Shown here: positions 17,507 through 27,555 of the stretch, piece after piece | Numbering within the stretch: position 1 is the first letter of the stretch | Layout of the letters: each line of letters begins with the position of its first letter | Source of the DNA: Desulfofundulus salinus | Lineage (GTDB): Bacteria; Bacillota; Desulfotomaculia; Desulfotomaculales; Desulfovirgulaceae | Assembly (NCBI RefSeq): GCF_003627965.1 | Contig: NZ_RBWE01000001.1 | Location: forward strand, 294,695 to 358,694 | DNA: 64,000 nt | Direction of reading: 5' to 3' | Made by a program: the position numbers and the translations under genes | The notes under the pieces: model-generated | What the model was told of the DNA's origin: nothing | The model's database searches: none | What the model saw: only the letters and a program-made list of their open reading frames with translations

Positions 17507-17550
17507 GAAGTAATTATTGCGGCAGGAAAGGGGTGAAGGTAGTAACAAGC

Positions 17551-18483
17551 ATGATTGCTACGGTAACATTGAATCCCGCACTGGACAAAACAGTGATTGT
17601 CCCCCATTTTGCCGTCGGCAAAACCAACAGGGTTCAGGTCAAGTATGTGGATCCCGGCGGCAAAGGGATTAACGTGGCTAAAGTTTTAAAACAGCTTGGT
17701 TCTCCCGTAATAGCCACCGGCTTCTTGGCCGGAAACAATGGCCGTTACATTTCTGAGGCTCTGGCGTCCAGGGATATCCTTACCGACTTTGTTTATCTTA
17801 CTGGCGAGACGCGTGTGAATCTCAAGATCATCGATCCGGTATCCGGGATGGAGACTGAGATTAATGAACCCGGCTTTTTAATTGCCGATGAGCACCTGAA
17901 GCAGTTTAAACAAAAAACAAGGGAACTGGCTGAGCGGTGTTCGGTAATGGTATTCTCTGGGAGCCTGCCGCCCGGTGTTCCCCCGGATACCTATGCAGCG
18001 CTCATCCGCATTGCTAAAGGTTGCGGTACCAAAACAATTCTAGACACCAGCGGGGAGGCCCTGGAGATCGGGCTGGGTGCGGGGCCTGACCTGATCAAAC
18101 CAAACCGGGCTGAAGTGCAGGAACTGCTTCAAATCAGGGTTGAAAAGGAAAAGGATCTTATTGATGCTGCTCGCAGGTTGCTGGCAATGGGCACCGGTAC
18201 AGTAGTCATCTCCCTGGGAGCTGCCGGGGCGCTGGCTGCCTCGGGAGATAGGATGATACGTGCACGGCCTCCTTCCATCAAAACCGGCAGCACTGTCGGT
18301 GCTGGTGATTCCATGGTGGCAGCCTTCGCCTATGCAATGATGAAAAACCTCTCGCTTGGTGAAGCATTGCGTCTGGCCACTGCCGCCAGTACAGCTACTG
18401 CCACAGTAGATGGAAGCGGGGTGGGAGACTTCCAACTGATCCAGGAATTCCTGCCACAGGTAGAGCTGGAAGAGTTGCATTAA
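17551..18483 (+). CDS. fruK: 1-phosphofructokinase (PfkB family)
   Basis: FruK phosphorylates fructose 1-phosphate, the product of the fructose PTS, to fructose 1,6-bisphosphate. This 310-residue PfkB protein starts with IATVTLNPALDKTV. It has PGGKGINVAKVLKQLG (residues about 37-52) and the C-terminal catalytic motif GSTVGAGDSMVAAFAYA with the base Asp. ATG 17551 gives the family-typical N-terminus; GTG 17533, six residues earlier with AGGA upstream, is an alternative. It is intact although the PTS genes downstream are damaged. Confidence 0.9.
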   Translation: MIATVTLNPALDKTVIVPHFAVGKTNRVQVKYVDPGGKGINVAKVLKQLGSPVIATGFLAGNNGRYISEALASRDILTDFVYLTGETRVNLKIIDPVSGMETEINEPGFLIADEHLKQFKQKTRELAERCSVMVFSGSLPPGVPPDTYAALIRIAKGCGTKTILDTSGEALEIGLGAGPDLIKPNRAEVQELLQIRVEKEKDLIDAARRLLAMGTGTVVISLGAAGALAASGDRMIRARPPSIKTGSTVGAGDSMVAAFAYAMMKNLSLGEALRLATAASTATATVDGSGVGDFQLIQEFLPQVELEELH

Positions 18484-18524
18484 GAACATTGGGCATGGGG
18501 GAATCATCCAGGCTGTAAACCGAA

Positions 18525-19667
18525 ATGCATTTAGTTTCCGTAGGGGAAGCTATTAAAAACGCAGGTAGCTTGATAGACCAGGCATTACAGCAAAAGGATT
18601 CTGCCACTGTAACAGACATTATCCAGCTGGTACAGCAGGAAAAGTCCAAACGGAGTGCTGAGGCTGTCGGTTTCTACAAACACTTGATGACCGGTGTATC
18701 TTATATGATTCCTCTCGTTGTAGCCGGTGGTCTCATTATTGCCCTATCATTTATTTTCGGGATTGAAGCCTTTAAGCAAAAAGGTACCCTGGCGGCGAAT
18801 TTAATGAACATAGGTGGCGGAGCTGCGTTTGCGCTGATGGTACCGGTCCTGGCCGGGTTTATTGCCTACTCCATTGCGGACCGGCCAGGGTTGGTACCCG
18901 GCCTGGTTGGTGGTATGCTGGCTTCACAAATGGGTGCCGGTTTCCTGGGCGGTATTGTAGCGGGCTTTCTGGCCGGGTACGTGGCAAGAGCGCTCAGGGA
19001 CTATATTAAACTTCCGGCGGGAATGGAAGGGTTAAAGCCGGTTTTAATTATCCCTCTCTTCTCCACATTAATAGTCGGCCTGCTGCTGATTTACGTCATC
19101 GGTGTTCCTATTAAGGGTATTATGGACGGATTAAAAGTCTGGCTTACCGGTATGAGTAAAGGGAATGCTGTCATTCTGGGATTAATTTTGGGCGCCATGA
19201 TGGCCTTTGATATGGGCGGTCCAGTTAATAAGGCAGCTTATACCTTTGCAGTGGGTCTTTTGGGAAGCAATATCTTTGAACCTCAAGCTGCTGTGATGGC
19301 TGCCGGTATGACTCCTCCCCTGGGGCTGGCTCTGGCCACTTTGCTGGCGCCCGGGAAATTTACCAGGGATGAAAAAGAGGCTGGAAAAGCCGCAGCGGTA
19401 CTTGGTATCTCATTCATTACGGAGGGGGCCATACCCTTTGCTGCAGCTGATCCGTTCCGCGTTATACCATCTATTATGATCGGATCCGCGGTGGCAGGTG
19501 CCCTTTCCATGGCATTCGGTGCTACTTTGCGGGCACCACATGGGGGAATATTTGTGCTGGCCATTCCTAATGCGGTAGGCCACCTGGGGTTATACGTCCT
19601 TGCCATCGCCATCGGGACCGTGGTTACCGCTTTATTAGTATCTATCTTGAAGCCGAGCAAACAATAG
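18525..19667 (+). CDS. fruA: Fructose PTS EIIC domain protein, EIIB domain lost
   Basis: The 380-residue protein has the complete EIIC membrane domain, with [20 protein letters not shown] near residue 50 and [19 protein letters not shown] near 225. Its first 25 residues ([18 protein letters not shown]) are the extreme C-terminal end of an EIIB domain. A TAA lies in frame just before ATG 18525, and there is no proper ribosome site. The phosphorylatable EIIB cysteine domain has therefore been deleted, leaving at most 41 bp between fruK and this gene. Without EIIB it cannot phosphorylate sugar in the usual way; it may be a dying gene or a facilitator. Confidence 0.85.
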   Translation: MHLVSVGEAIKNAGSLIDQALQQKDSATVTDIIQLVQQEKSKRSAEAVGFYKHLMTGVSYMIPLVVAGGLIIALSFIFGIEAFKQKGTLAANLMNIGGGAAFALMVPVLAGFIAYSIADRPGLVPGLVGGMLASQMGAGFLGGIVAGFLAGYVARALRDYIKLPAGMEGLKPVLIIPLFSTLIVGLLLIYVIGVPIKGIMDGLKVWLTGMSKGNAVILGLILGAMMAFDMGGPVNKAAYTFAVGLLGSNIFEPQAAVMAAGMTPPLGLALATLLAPGKFTRDEKEAGKAAAVLGISFITEGAIPFAAADPFRVIPSIMIGSAVAGALSMAFGATLRAPHGGIFVLAIPNAVGHLGLYVLAIAIGTVVTALLVSILKPSKQ

Positions 19668-19672
19668 CGGCG

Positions 19673-19699
19673 GGGACTCCGGCCTGGTTCCGGAGTCCC
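19673..19699 (+). terminator. Hairpin between EIIC and EIIA genes (weak terminator)
   Basis: A 10-bp perfect stem GGGACTCCGG / CCGGAGTCCC has its T-run displaced about ten bases downstream. It may attenuate transcription rather than end it. Confidence 0.45.
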
Positions 19700-19736
19700 G
19701 GAATATTGGTTTTTTTAAAGATGGGGGTAAGATGGG

Positions 19737-20189
19737 ATGGATGTTCGAAGTCTAATCACTCAACAGTTGATAACCCTTAGACTGCGTTCTGAAGAGAAAA
19801 AGGCGGCTATCGAAGAACTTTCCAGTATTCTTATGGAAAACGGTTATCTAACAGATCTGGAAACATATTTACAAGATGTTTTTAAAAGGGAAGATTTGAG
19901 TACTACTGGTATTGGTTTCGGGGTAGCCATTCCCCACGCCAAATCTACGGCGGTGAACAGGCCTGTGCTTGCTTTCGGTCGTTCAATGTCCGGAATTGAA
20001 TGGAACAGCCTGGACGGCCGGCCCGTACACCTGGTCTTTTTAATTGCCGTACCGGCAGAAAGTGCTGAAAACGAGCATTTAAAAATCCTGTCCGCTCTTT
20101 CGCGGAAGCTGATACATGAAGATTTCCGCCGGAGCCTGCGGGAAGCACAGGACGAGTCGCAAATACTGGCTGCGTTGACCGGAATTTGA
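19737..20189 (+). CDS. Fructose PTS EIIA domain protein
   Basis: The 150-residue protein is a PtsN/FruA-type EIIA with the phosphorylation site in GIGFGVAIPHAKS (His about residue 64). The conserved hydrophobic strand PVHLVFLIAVPAESAENEHL follows. It would accept phosphate from HPr and pass it to EIIB, but no HPr gene lies here and the EIIB domain is missing. It is intact by length and motif. The stop is followed within 3 bp by the enzyme I remnant. Confidence 0.88.
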   Translation: MDVRSLITQQLITLRLRSEEKKAAIEELSSILMENGYLTDLETYLQDVFKREDLSTTGIGFGVAIPHAKSTAVNRPVLAFGRSMSGIEWNSLDGRPVHLVFLIAVPAESAENEHLKILSALSRKLIHEDFRRSLREAQDESQILAALTGI

Positions 20190-20192
20190 TGA

Positions 20193-21317
20193 GGTATCCG
20201 GGAGGGCCACCTCTCTGCAGAAGAAGCTGTTGACCGGGCGGTTGCACTGCTTATCGAAAAGTTTCAGGCTTTAAAAGATACCTATCTGCGTGAAAGGGCA
20301 GCTGACATCAAAGATGTGGGCCAGCGCCTTCTGCGCAATTTAACCGAAGGATCTTCTGAGGAAAATCGAATGACAAAATCAGGTATTGTTTTTGCGCTTG
20401 ATTTAACCCCTTCCGAAACCAGTCTCCTCGATTCGTCAAAGGTTTTGGGTCTTGTAACCGAAGAGGGGGGCAAGACTTCCCATACCGCCATTCTCGCCCG
20501 CGCTTTGAATATCCCTGCGGTGGTAGGCGTAAAGGGTGCTTTGGCCCGGGTGCGTGAGGGGGATACCGTAATTGTGGACGGGGAGAAGGGAGATGTGCTT
20601 GTTTGCCCGGATGAGCGTACCCTGGAGTTTTACCGGCATCGGCTGGAGGAGGAAAGAAAAATCCGAAAGATGCTGGCTGCCAGGAAAGACCTGCCGGCAA
20701 TTACCCCGGATGGATTCCAGATAAAGGTTGTTGCCAACATCGGTGGTCCTGAAGAAGCTGGTACAGTCCTGTCTGCCGGTGCGGAAGGTGTCGGGCTTTT
20801 CCGGACGGAGTTCCTGTTTTTAAACCGGCATACATTGCCGTCGGAGGAAGAACAGTTTGAGGCCTATAAAAAGGTTTTAGCACAACTGGCGCCCCGCCAG
20901 GTCATTATCAGGACGCTGGATATCGGTGGAGATAAAGAGGTTCCCCTTTTAAAACTTTTCCGAGAACAAAATCCTTTTCTGGGTCTGCGTGCTATTCGCC
21001 TGTGTCTGCGGAATAAGGAGCTATTCTATACACAGCTTCGTGCTATCTTGCGGGCGAGCGGTTTCGGAAACCTGGCCATTATGTTGCCAATGGTTTCGGA
21101 TATAGTTGAAGTGAAGCAGACTAAAGAGATTATCGGCCAGATCAAGAAAGAGCTGGCAGCCAGGGGGGAAAAAATAGCGGAGGAGATCCCCTTGGGGATT
21201 ATGGTGGAAACCCCTGCTGCTGCAATAATGGCAGGTTTTAATATTTTAAAAAGTTGGCCAGGACATCAAGTATATCTATCGTCCGGACAACCCCCACGAC
21301 CTTGCGCTCCTTGTTAA
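20193..21317 (+). pseudogene. ptsI: PTS enzyme I remnant, truncated at both ends
   Basis: The frame opens right after the EIIA stop with REGHLSAEEAVDRAV, which matches the middle of the enzyme I HPr-binding domain. About the first 90 residues and any ptsH gene are gone. The phospho-histidine motif GGKTSHTAILARALNIPAVVG is present, as are GAEGVGLFRTEFLFL and LDIGGDKEVPLL. After GIMVETPAAAIMAGF the sequence departs from the family and stops at 21317, losing the GTNDL and active-site cysteine region. Intact enzyme I is about 570 residues. Frame-shifted into the tail is a short foreign coding-like segment (21250-21360). Confidence 0.85.
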
Positions 21318-21430
21318 GAACGGGGCCGAATCGTTGTTTTTAACGCCCGGCGCTGGATGAAGAAAAGGCGAAAATTTCACAAAGATTGGCGAGACTTTTG
21401 CTTTAAGAACTTTAAGAACAACAAATAATA

Positions 21431-21470
21431 ACCTCTCCGGCAGGCCAACCTACTGCCGGGAGGTGTTTTT
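21431..21470 (+). terminator. Rho-independent terminator
   Basis: A long stem (ACCTCTCCGGCAG pairing with CTGCCGGGAGGT, one mismatch) is followed by TTTTT. It ends the fru/PTS transcription unit. Confidence 0.88.
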
Positions 21471-21787
21471 ATGATCAAAACGCGCAATCTTTACAACAGG
21501 GGAAAAGTTCGCGGGAGCCTTAGTCTATACTTCCCGCCTCCTTTTAAGGTGTCCGGACTAACGACCCAGAATTTTCCCGAGAAGCTCAGCAACACGATCC
21601 TGGGTAAAGCAAGAAACCCGGAAAAACCGTAAACCTTTTTGTCGCTCCATGCAGGATTCTGTTGTTCGCGTTGAGAATAATTATGTTCTGTGTCATTTGA
21701 TAGAGCCGCCTTATTCTGGTTAACATAATCCTGGTTTATACTGGAGTACAATCTGAACATCTACTTACTGGAGATGGTAGTTCTCCC
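21471..21787. other. Non-coding interval before yitT-like gene
   Basis: No gene is visible. The last 100 bp are AT-richer and hold promoter-like boxes (TTGATA near 21698 and TATACT near 21738) ahead of the YitT-type gene, but spacing is not ideal. This is also where overall composition changes to the more GC-rich pattern of the rest of the window. Confidence 0.4.
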
Positions 21788-22630
21788 ATGGCCATTCTTA
21801 GCGAATTTTTGGGAGTAACGCTGGGGGTGGTCCTTACCGCCCTTGGGCTGGATCTCTTCCTGGTGCCAAATAAGATTGCCGCCGGGGGAGTAAGTGGCCT
21901 GGCTACAGTCTTCCACTACCTCACCGGTGCCCCCGTGGGGATGACCATGCTGGCGTTAAACGTCCCCCTTTTTGCCATGGGCATTTACCGGCTGGGTCTG
22001 AAATTTGGCTTTCGCTCTCTTTACGGCACCATCAGCCTGTCCCTGGTGGTGGACGCGCTGGCTCCCCATCTCCCCGTGCCCACCCACGATCCCCTGCTGG
22101 CCAGCATCTTCGGCGGGGTGCTCACCGGCCTGGGGCTGGGTCTGGTTTTTCGCTACCGGGGCACCACCGGCGGCACCGACCTGGCCGCCGCTATTTTGCG
22201 CACCTACACCGGCGCCAACGTGGGCCAGCTCCTTTTCCTGGTGGACGGCATGGTAGTGCTCATTGCGGGGTTTACCTTTAACTCCTGGGAGCTGGCCATG
22301 TACGCCCTGATCACCATTTTTGTTACCGCCTGGCTCATCGACCTGGTGCAGGAGGGGATCAGCTATACCAAGGCCTTCTTCATCATTTCCCAAAAGGCGG
22401 ATGAAATTGCGGCCGCGGTGCTGCAGGAGCTCAACCGCGGCGCCACTGCTTTGAAGGGGCGGGGCATGTATACCGGCATGGAGCGGGACGTCCTGCTGGT
22501 GGTGGTGAACCGCTCCGAGGTGACCCGTTTAAAGGATCTGATCTACAAGGTGGACCGGGAGGCCTTTGTCATCCTGGCCGACGTGCACGAAGTGCTGGGA
22601 GAAGGATTTAAACAGTGGCGGGAATCATGA
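21788..22630 (+). CDS. YitT family membrane protein (DUF161/DUF2179)
   Basis: The 280-residue protein has about five to six membrane helices in its N-terminal 190 residues, with the YitT landmark FLVPNKIAAGGVSGLATVFH near residue 25 and RGTTGGTDLAA near 122. A C-terminal soluble DUF2179 domain ends with DREAFVILADVHEVLGEGF. Members are common in Firmicutes and have no settled function; several are proposed transporters or export-related proteins. It has its own unit after the terminator at 21431. Confidence 0.88.
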   Translation: MAILSEFLGVTLGVVLTALGLDLFLVPNKIAAGGVSGLATVFHYLTGAPVGMTMLALNVPLFAMGIYRLGLKFGFRSLYGTISLSLVVDALAPHLPVPTHDPLLASIFGGVLTGLGLGLVFRYRGTTGGTDLAAAILRTYTGANVGQLLFLVDGMVVLIAGFTFNSWELAMYALITIFVTAWLIDLVQEGISYTKAFFIISQKADEIAAAVLQELNRGATALKGRGMYTGMERDVLLVVVNRSEVTRLKDLIYKVDREAFVILADVHEVLGEGFKQWRES

Positions 22631-22671
22631 TTTCATTAACATAAAAATTTTTCGTCCAGGGAGTGTTCAAG

Positions 22672-23490
22672 ATGGATGGGGAAAAAATCAAAAGGCTGGA
22701 AGAGAAGGCCCGGGAAATCCGCCGGCACATAATCCGCATGACCGGCGCTGCCGGTTCGGGCCATCCCGGAGGGTCTTTGTCCAGTGCCGATATTGTAACT
22801 GCCCTCTACTTCGAGGTAATGCGCATTGATCCCAAAAATCCCCGCTGGCCCGACCGGGACCGCTTTGTCCTTTCCAAGGGGCATGCCGCGCCGGTGCTCT
22901 ATGCGGCCCTGGCAGAAAGGGGTTTTTTCCCGGTGGAGGATCTCCTCACCCTGCGCCGCCTGGGCAGCCCCCTTCAGGGGCATCCGGACATGAAGAAATT
23001 GCCGGGGGTGGAGATGTCCACCGGCTCACTGGGCCAGGGGTTGGCCTGTGCTAACGGGATGGCCCTGGCGGCCAGGCTGGACGGCCGGGACTACCGCGTT
23101 TACGTTCTTTTAGGTGATGGGGAGATTCAGGAAGGCATGGTTTGGGAGGCGGCCATGGCGGCGGCCCACTACCGGCTGGACAACGTGACCGCCTTTTTGG
23201 ACCATAATGGCCTGCAAATTGACGGGCCCGTTGCGAAGGTGATGTCCGTGGAGCCGGTGGCCGAGAAATGGCGCGCCTTTGGCTGGGACGTGCAGGTGAT
23301 TGACGGCCACAACATGGAAGAAATTCTCCAGGCGGTGGAAAAGGCCCGGGCCGTGCGGGGCAAACCCCAGATGATTGTGGCCGAAACGGTGAAGGGCAAG
23401 GGGGTATCCTTTATGGAGAACATGGTGGAATGGCACGGCGTGGCCCCCAAACCCGATGAAGTGGAACGGGCCCTGGCTGAGCTGGCTTAA
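22672..23490 (+). CDS. tktN: Transketolase, N-terminal (thiamine diphosphate) subunit
   Basis: The 272-residue protein carries the transketolase N-terminal half, with [17 protein letters not shown] (residues about 24-40) and the TPP/Mg motif [19 protein letters not shown] (residues about 146-164). With the next gene it forms a split transketolase that moves two-carbon units in the pentose phosphate pathway. ATG 22672 has AGGGAG 8 bp upstream; GTG 22663 lies inside that site and is less likely. Confidence 0.92.
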   Translation: MDGEKIKRLEEKAREIRRHIIRMTGAAGSGHPGGSLSSADIVTALYFEVMRIDPKNPRWPDRDRFVLSKGHAAPVLYAALAERGFFPVEDLLTLRRLGSPLQGHPDMKKLPGVEMSTGSLGQGLACANGMALAARLDGRDYRVYVLLGDGEIQEGMVWEAAMAAAHYRLDNVTAFLDHNGLQIDGPVAKVMSVEPVAEKWRAFGWDVQVIDGHNMEEILQAVEKARAVRGKPQMIVAETVKGKGVSFMENMVEWHGVAPKPDEVERALAELA

Positions 23491-23507
23491 AAAGGGGGTA
23501 TTGATCT

Positions 23508-24452
23508 ATGAGAAAGATTGCCACCCGGGATGCCTACGGTGAGGCTCTGGTGGAGTTGGGGCGGGAAAACCCCGACGTGGTGGTGCTGGACGCGGACCTG
23601 GCCAAGTCCACCAAAACCATTGAGTTCGCAAAGCACTTCCCGGAACGCTTTTTCGATATGGGCATAGCCGAACAAAACATGATTGGAACGGCCGCCGGCC
23701 TGGCCGCCGCCGGAAAAATTCCCTTTTGCAGCACCTTTGCCATCTTTGCCACCGGCCGGGCCTTTGAGATAATTCGCAACAGCGTGGCCTACTCGCGGCT
23801 CAACGTCAAGATTGCCGCCAGTCACGCCGGCATTACGGTAGGGGAGGACGGCGGCTCCCACCAGTCGGTGGAGGACATCGCCCTGATGCGGTCCCTGCCC
23901 AACATAACCGTGCTCGTCCCCGCCGATGCGGTGGAAACCCGGGCGGCGGTGCGGGCGGCGGTGCAAATCCAGGGCCCGGTTTACATCCGCCTGGGGCGTC
24001 CGGGTGTGCCCGTGCTGCACGGGGACGATTTTCATTTCGAGCCCGGCCGGGCGGTAACCATGCGGGGAGGCAATGACGCCACCATTATTGCCACCGGGAT
24101 TATGGTGGCCACCGCCCTGGAAGCCGCCGGCCTGCTGGAGCAGGAGGGCATAGGGGTACGGGTGGTCAACATGCATACCATCAAGCCGCTGGATGAGGAG
24201 GCGGTGATTGCGGCCGCCCGCGAGACGGGGGTCATCGTTACCGCCGAGGAGCATTCCGTCATCGGCGGCCTGGGCGGGGCGGTGGCGGAAGCCGTCTGTG
24301 CCCGCCATCCCGTGCCCGTCTACCGGGTGGGCGTCCCCGATGTTTTTGGCGAATCGGGCAAGCCCGGGGAGTTGCTGGAAAAATACGGTCTCACTGCTGC
24401 GCACCTGGCGGACAAAGTGCGGGAGGCAGTAACAAAGAAAGTTGGGAGGTAA
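23508..24452 (+). CDS. tktC: Transketolase, C-terminal subunit
   Basis: The 314-residue protein holds the pyrimidine-binding and C-terminal domains of transketolase, with FDMGIAEQNMIGTAAGLAA (catalytic glutamate) near residue 47 and AEEHSVIGGLGGAVAEAV near 247. It lies 17 bp after the N-terminal subunit with its own AAAGGGGG site. Such split enzymes are common in thermophilic Firmicutes and archaea. Confidence 0.92.
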   Translation: MRKIATRDAYGEALVELGRENPDVVVLDADLAKSTKTIEFAKHFPERFFDMGIAEQNMIGTAAGLAAAGKIPFCSTFAIFATGRAFEIIRNSVAYSRLNVKIAASHAGITVGEDGGSHQSVEDIALMRSLPNITVLVPADAVETRAAVRAAVQIQGPVYIRLGRPGVPVLHGDDFHFEPGRAVTMRGGNDATIIATGIMVATALEAAGLLEQEGIGVRVVNMHTIKPLDEEAVIAAARETGVIVTAEEHSVIGGLGGAVAEAVCARHPVPVYRVGVPDVFGESGKPGELLEKYGLTAAHLADKVREAVTKKVGR

Positions 24453-24467
24453 AATATTGCAATTTAT

Positions 24468-24506
24468 ACAACCCCTCTCTTTCCGGGAGGGGTTGTCTGC
24501 TTTTTT
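24468..24506 (+). terminator. Rho-independent terminator
   Basis: The 10-bp perfect stem ACAACCCCTC / GAGGGGTTGT is followed after a few bases by TTTTTT. It closes the transketolase operon. Confidence 0.88.
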
Positions 24507-24599
24507 CTGGTTTTTTAAGAGGATTTCTGGAGAGCCTGTCGAAGTGTATACGAAAAAGCTGAAGTATCCCCAATTTTTTTTAAAGCCCCTGCTTTGGTT

Positions 24600-24626
24600 T
24601 CGGTAGCGAGCGACTTGAGCCGAGCG
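24600..24626 (+). repeat. Short match to dispersed repeat family A
   Basis: The segment AGCGAGCGACTTGAGCCGAG repeats, with one change, the left arm of repeat A2 at 49551-49571. It is followed by GC-rich inverted segments around 24640-24685. The rest of 24507-24744 shows no gene. Confidence 0.5.
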
Positions 24627-24744
24627 TTATTATGGGGAGGATGCGGCGCTGTCAGCGCGTGACAACGCGGCACCATAGCGGGATCACTAAATTTACCTGA
24701 AAAAGCTTGTGCAACATGGTTTTCGACGTAACTGAGGTGGGATA

Positions 24745-25431
24745 ATGATCCGTTTTTACGGTGTGACTAAAATCTACCCCAACGGGGTTAAGGCCCTGGA
24801 TAATGTGAACCTGCATATTAGAAAGGGTGAGTTCCTCTTTCTTGTAGGCCCCAGCGGAGCGGGCAAGTCTACCCTGACCAAGCTGATTTTCCGGGAAGAA
24901 CTGCCCACCCGGGGGCAGGTCCTGTTTAACGGCAAGAACGTGGCCCGCCTGCGGTCACGGGAGGTACCCTACCTGCGCCGCAAGATAGGGATGGTGTTTC
25001 AGGATTTCCGTTTGCTACCCCAAAAAACGGTTTTTGAGAACGTAGCCTTTGCCCTGGAGGTAACTGGAGCCTCCTACCGGGAGATCAAAAGGCGGGTCCC
25101 GGAAGTGCTCAAACTGGTGGGTCTGGAGGGTAAGGCCAACGTGCTGCCCGCGCAGCTTTCCGGAGGGGAACAGCAACGGGTGGGTATTGCCCGGGCCATT
25201 GTGAACAACCCCGTACTGCTCATTGCCGATGAGCCTACTGGCAACCTGGATCCGGAAACTGCCTGGGAACTGATGGAGCTGTTTCAAAAAATCAATAACG
25301 CCGGAACCACCATCCTGATGGTTACCCACGCCCGGGATATTGTGGATGCCATGAAAAAACGGGTGGTGGCTCTGGAATCCGGGCGCATTGTGCGGGACGA
25401 GGAAGGCGGGGGGTACCGCAATGAGGATTAG
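24745..25431 (+). CDS. ftsE: Cell division ATP-binding protein FtsE
   Basis: The 228-residue ABC ATPase has Walker A GPSGAGKST (residues about 35-43), signature LSGGEQQRVGIARAI and Walker B LLIADEPTGNLDPET. N-terminal MIRFYGVTKIYPNGVKALDN is typical of FtsE. It powers FtsX, which in Firmicutes activates peptidoglycan hydrolases of the M23/CwlO type; such a hydrolase is encoded two genes on. It overlaps ftsX by 11 bp. Confidence 0.95.
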   Translation: MIRFYGVTKIYPNGVKALDNVNLHIRKGEFLFLVGPSGAGKSTLTKLIFREELPTRGQVLFNGKNVARLRSREVPYLRRKIGMVFQDFRLLPQKTVFENVAFALEVTGASYREIKRRVPEVLKLVGLEGKANVLPAQLSGGEQQRVGIARAIVNNPVLLIADEPTGNLDPETAWELMELFQKINNAGTTILMVTHARDIVDAMKKRVVALESGRIVRDEEGGGYRNED

Positions 25432-26308
25432 AACCCTCGTTTACTATTTCCGGGAGGCCTTTTTGTCCATCTTCCGGAACAGCTGGCTGTCCCTGGCCGC
25501 GGTGGGCACGGTGACCATATCCCTGCTTATTTTGGGTTGTTCCCTGCTGCTGGTGGTGAACACAAACCAGCTTGCGGATCACCTGGAATCCAGTTTGGAG
25601 ATCAGCGCTTTTCTAAAGGACGGCCTCAAAGACGAGGAAATCCAGGAGTTAAACGATAAAATCCGCTTCCTCCCTGGCGTGGTACAGGTGCAGTTTATTT
25701 CCAAAGAAGAGGCTCTGGAGGAAATGCGCCGTAGCTTCAGCCCGCGTAAAGAGATTTTGGACGGCCTGGAGGAGGATAATCCCCTGCCCGACACCTTTCG
25801 GATCAAAACCCGGCGGGCAGATCAGGTAGTGGAAGTGGCCCAAAAGGTTGCCTCCATGGACGGGGTGGAGGATGTGCGCTACGGCCAGGGCGTGGTGGAG
25901 AGGCTGGTGGTGGTAACGCACTGGGTGCGGGTGGCCGGAATAGGAGCCATGATCCTGGTAGGTGCGGCGGCGGTGTTCTTAATTTCCACCACCATTCGCC
26001 TGTCGGTGTTTGCCCGCCGGCGGGAAATCGGGATTATGAAGTACCTGGGGGCCACCAACTGGTTTGTGCGATTTCCCTTTTTAATTGAGGGGATGGTCCT
26101 GGGACTGCTGGGGTCTTTGCTGGCGGCCGTTCTGGTTTACACCGGGTATTTGTCGCTGGTGGAACATTTGGCCCGGGCTATGCCCTTCATCCCCCTGGTT
26201 TCCGACGGACAGGTCCTGTTCAGCCTGCTGGGGGGCCTGGTGGGGCTGGGGCTGTTTATCGGTGCCCTGGGCAGCGCCATATCCATTCACCGGTTTTTAA
26301 ATGTTTAG
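25421..26308 (+). CDS. ftsX: Cell division protein FtsX (permease-like)
   Basis: The 295-residue protein starts at ATG 25421 inside the end of ftsE. It has one N-terminal helix (about residues 22-46), an extracellular domain containing [15 protein letters not shown] and [11 protein letters not shown], and three C-terminal helices flanking [21 protein letters not shown]. This is the standard FtsX layout. It transmits FtsE ATPase activity across the membrane to a hydrolase. Confidence 0.95.
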   Translation: MRIRTLVYYFREAFLSIFRNSWLSLAAVGTVTISLLILGCSLLLVVNTNQLADHLESSLEISAFLKDGLKDEEIQELNDKIRFLPGVVQVQFISKEEALEEMRRSFSPRKEILDGLEEDNPLPDTFRIKTRRADQVVEVAQKVASMDGVEDVRYGQGVVERLVVVTHWVRVAGIGAMILVGAAAVFLISTTIRLSVFARRREIGIMKYLGATNWFVRFPFLIEGMVLGLLGSLLAAVLVYTGYLSLVEHLARAMPFIPLVSDGQVLFSLLGGLVGLGLFIGALGSAISIHRFLNV

Positions 26309-26328
26309 TTTTTTGGGGGGGAGATGGT

Positions 26329-27462
26329 TTGAAAGGTCTTACCGGCAGGATCGTGGCCCTGGGGCTGGTTCTGGCCCTGTCCGGGGCCGGAATGGGCATG
26401 GCCCAGGGGGCCAGTTTGCAGGAAAAGCTCCAGGAGACCAGGCAGAAGCTCTTCCAGGAACAACAAAAGGTCCGGGAGTCAAAACAGGCGGTGCGCGGCT
26501 ATGCCGACCAGGTGGCCGATTCGGAGCGGGCCATCGTAGCTACGGAACAGCGCATCCGGGAGCTGGATGAAAACCTGCAGGTGGCCCTGCGTGAGGTAAA
26601 CCGTGCCCGGCAGGAATTGGCCGAAGCCGAAGCAAAGCTGGAGGAGAGCCGCCGGGTGATGAAACAGCGCCTGCGGGAAATATACCAGTGGGGAGAGATT
26701 GATTACCTGGAAGTTCTGCTGGCCGCCCGGGATTTCAGCGACTTTATCAACCGTTACGAGCTATTAAAACGGGTGGTGGCCCGGGATGCGGCCATAGTGG
26801 ACGATTTTACGGCCCGGCGCCAGGAAGTGGCCGAAAAGAAGGCCCGGCTGGAGGAGCGGCGGGACCGCATAATAGCTTTGATGCGGCAGCAGCAGGCCGC
26901 CCGGCAGCAGCTGGTGGAGCAGCAAAGGCAACAAAAGGTGTTGCTGGCCCAGGCGCAATACGAATTGAGCCGGCATGAGGAAGAGGCGGAAAGGTTAAAG
27001 GCCCAGGAGCAGGAAATTTTGCGGCAGATCGCCCTGGAAAGGGCCCGCAGCCACCCCTCGGCGCCCCGGGGCAGCGGTGTGATGACCTGGCCGGTACCCG
27101 GTTACTCGTCCATTTCCTCGGGGTTTGGCTCCCGCCGCCACCCCATTCTGGGTTATGTGCGCATGCATAATGGCATTGATATCCCGGCTCCCACGGGTAC
27201 GCCGGTGGTGGCCGCCCAGGAAGGAACGGTCATTTACGTCGGCTACATGAGCGGCTACGGCAATATGGTCATGCTCGATCACGGCGGTGGCATAACCACC
27301 CTTTACGCCCACCTTTCGGCCCAGCTGGTTTCTGTCGGCCAGGAGGTGGACAAGGGGCAAACCATTGCCCGGGTGGGCAGCACGGGAATGTCCACCGGTC
27401 CCCACCTGCACTTTACCGTCATGGTCAACGGTTCGCCGGTGGATCCCATGGGTTATTTGTAA
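26329..27462 (+). CDS. Secreted M23 peptidoglycan endopeptidase (EnvC/murein hydrolase activator-like)
   Basis: The 377-residue protein starts at TTG 26329 after GGGGGGGAGA. It has a signal peptide (residues 1-25), long coiled coils (about residues 28-235), and a C-terminal LytM/M23 domain. The zinc ligands appear in [19 protein letters not shown] and [13 protein letters not shown]. Coiled coil plus LytM directly after ftsEX is the arrangement of EnvC in enterics and of PcsB/CwlO-type hydrolases in Firmicutes, so it is the likely FtsX-controlled wall hydrolase. The HxH and HxxxD ligands are intact, so it should be active itself. Confidence 0.9.
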   Translation: MKGLTGRIVALGLVLALSGAGMGMAQGASLQEKLQETRQKLFQEQQKVRESKQAVRGYADQVADSERAIVATEQRIRELDENLQVALREVNRARQELAEAEAKLEESRRVMKQRLREIYQWGEIDYLEVLLAARDFSDFINRYELLKRVVARDAAIVDDFTARRQEVAEKKARLEERRDRIIALMRQQQAARQQLVEQQRQQKVLLAQAQYELSRHEEEAERLKAQEQEILRQIALERARSHPSAPRGSGVMTWPVPGYSSISSGFGSRRHPILGYVRMHNGIDIPAPTGTPVVAAQEGTVIYVGYMSGYGNMVMLDHGGGITTLYAHLSAQLVSVGQEVDKGQTIARVGSTGMSTGPHLHFTVMVNGSPVDPMGYL

Positions 27463-27555
27463 CTGTGATCCCTGCCGCGATTCCGGATGTCCCGGAGCCG
27501 CGGTTTATTATTTTTTCCGGGTTGGCTCCCTTCCGGTTCATTTGTCCGGCAACTG

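Noticed and set aside
23487..24404. 305-codon open frame on the - strand across the transketolase C-terminal gene
   Set aside because: It is the antisense of a clearly conserved gene in GC-rich DNA; its composition (His, Gly and Pro rich) is that of a shadow frame and there is no ribosome site.
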